A stretch of 64,000 bases of DNA from Pseudobutyrivibrio ruminis (GTDB lineage Bacteria > Bacillota > Clostridia > Lachnospirales > Lachnospiraceae): contig SVES01000004.1 of the NCBI GenBank assembly GCA_015057305.1, forward strand, positions 1 through 64,000, in the 5' to 3' direction. Each line of letters opens with the position of its first letter. Position 1 is the stretch's first letter. A program made the position numbers and the translations under genes. Below are positions 63,285 through 64,000 of this stretch, piece by piece. The notes under the pieces are model-generated. The model made no database searches. It was not told the origin of the DNA and worked only from the letters and a program-made list of their open reading frames with translations.

Positions 63285-64000
63285 TTACTTTCCTCCCTTC
63301 TTCTTTGAGCCATAATTTATGTATTGAGCTTTGATTCTTGGATCAAGATATGCATAGAACAAATCTACTAAAAGTGTAATGACCGCAGAAAACAGAGCCA
63401 AAATAAGTACCGAACCTCTGATTACCGGATAGTCTCTACTGGTAACTCCTGTAAGCAAATACTGTCCAATTCCTGGGAATGAAAATACCTGCTCAATTAC
63501 TACAGTTCCACCAACTACCATTGCAAGCTGCATACCAAGAGCATTTACTACTGGAATAAGGGCATTTGGAAGCATATGCTTATAAATAACTACTCTCTCA
63601 GAAAGTCCCTTTGCTCTGGCAGTTGTTACAAAATCCGCTCTGATTGTCTCAAGTACAGCAGAACGTGTCATTCTGGCATTCATTGCGATTCCTGAAAGTG
63701 AATTTGCAAGCACTGGCATAACCCAGTAGCTGATTCCACCTACACCATAAGGTGGGAGCCAACCCATTTTTACAGAAAAAAGTACAACCATCATTAGAGC
63801 CAGCCAAAACTGTGGTACTGATATAAATACCATGGCCATAATTAGTAACCCCTGATCCTGAAAGCTGTTTCTGTGAATTGCAGCATTTACTCCAAGTGGA
63901 ATGCCAATGATAATATTTAAAAGCATCGATATAAGACCAAGGCCTAAGGTTCTAGGCAAACGTGCTGCAAATTCTGATATAACTGGTGTTCCAAATACGT
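63285..64000 (-). CDS. oppB: ABC transporter permease (OppB-like), cut by window end
   Basis: C-terminal part of the permease; the frame stays open to the window edge, so the true start is beyond 64000. Reading inward from the edge the sequence is VFGTPVISEFAARLPRTLG, typical of the OppB middle. The EAA loop DFVTTARAKGLSERVVIYKH and YPVIRGSVLILALFS near the C-terminus follow. The protein continues for roughly 80-100 residues outside. It heads the opp genes in view; a substrate-binding protein gene is expected further upstream. Confidence 0.93.
   Translation of the reverse strand, partial: VFGTPVISEFAARLPRTLGLGLISMLLNIIIGIPLGVNAAIHRNSFQDQGLLIMAMVFISVPQFWLALMMVVLFSVKMGWLPPYGVGGISYWVMPVLANSLSGIAMNARMTRSAVLETIRADFVTTARAKGLSERVVIYKHMLPNALIPVVNALGMQLAMVVGGTVVIEQVFSFPGIGQYLLTGVTSRDYPVIRGSVLILALFSAVITLLVDLFYAYLDPRIKAQYINYGSKKKGGK

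Noticed and set aside
1..64000. CRISPR array, rRNA operon, prophage or transposase genes
   Set aside because: No regularly spaced direct repeats, rRNA sequence, integrase or transposase motif was found.

Overview
The window is AT-rich DNA from a low-GC Firmicute, most likely a Lachnospiraceae member of the Butyrivibrio/Pseudobutyrivibrio type. The clues are strong AGGAGG-type ribosome binding sites, tRNA genes without an encoded CCA, a clostridial-length MetH, FolD next to FchA, many glycoside-degrading genes with AraC regulators, and a large c-di-GMP repertoire (one GGDEF, one EAL, two PilZ proteins). The genus is an inference from these features.

Layout. 1-7 kb: an arginine locus, with argC-GNAT-argJ-argB-argD on the minus strand divergent from argG, separated by a promoter region with an ARG-box-like operator. 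6.8-7.0 kb: a long palindromic element. 7-15 kb: housekeeping and signalling genes (exonuclease III, HD protein, PilZ, FolD/FchA, GGDEF, PfkB kinase), including two small genes of 55 and 57 codons. 14.9-19.4 kb: a CobW-like GTPase and two tandem LeuCD-family dehydratase pairs. 19.6-25.2 kb: YgjV-like protein, EAL phosphodiesterase, alanine racemase, an sce7726-type putative nuclease, a lipoprotein and a membrane protein. 25.3-26.4 kb: an MNT/HEPN two-gene module beside a tRNA-Val/tRNA-Met pair and a tRNA-3'-end-like fragment. 26.6-32.2 kb: MetH, MnmA, an HD hydrolase, a second PilZ protein.

32.5-44 kb is a carbohydrate region: a beta-helix lipoprotein; an AraC/GH78 rhamnosidase/carboxylesterase/GPH symporter cluster; a GH36 alpha-galactosidase preceded by what looks like the tail of a lost ABC sugar permease; and a divergent AraC regulator. 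44.1-54.0 kb holds a chemoreceptor and a nine-gene PTS operon encoding EIIB, EIIC, ChbG deacetylase, a PRD regulator, EIIA, a NIF3-like protein, HPr and enzyme I. Its upstream region contains a candidate structured leader RNA followed by an intrinsic terminator. 54.4-64 kb is a tight minus-strand cluster: an oligopeptide-type ABC importer (OppB partial, C, D, F), a membrane protein, an esterase, a metallo-beta-lactamase-fold hydrolase, a ceramidase-like protein, a FUSC-like membrane protein and a MATE exporter.

The points most worth following are the FolD that has lost its cyclohydrolase residues next to FchA; the twin LeuCD pairs lacking the isopropylmalate-type loop arginine; the 54.2-54.3 kb leader RNA; the HPr with Lys at position 46 inside a sugar operon; the permease scar; the palindromic element at 6.8 kb; and the tRNA-adjacent MNT/HEPN module. 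No CRISPR array, rRNA, transposase or prophage gene was seen.
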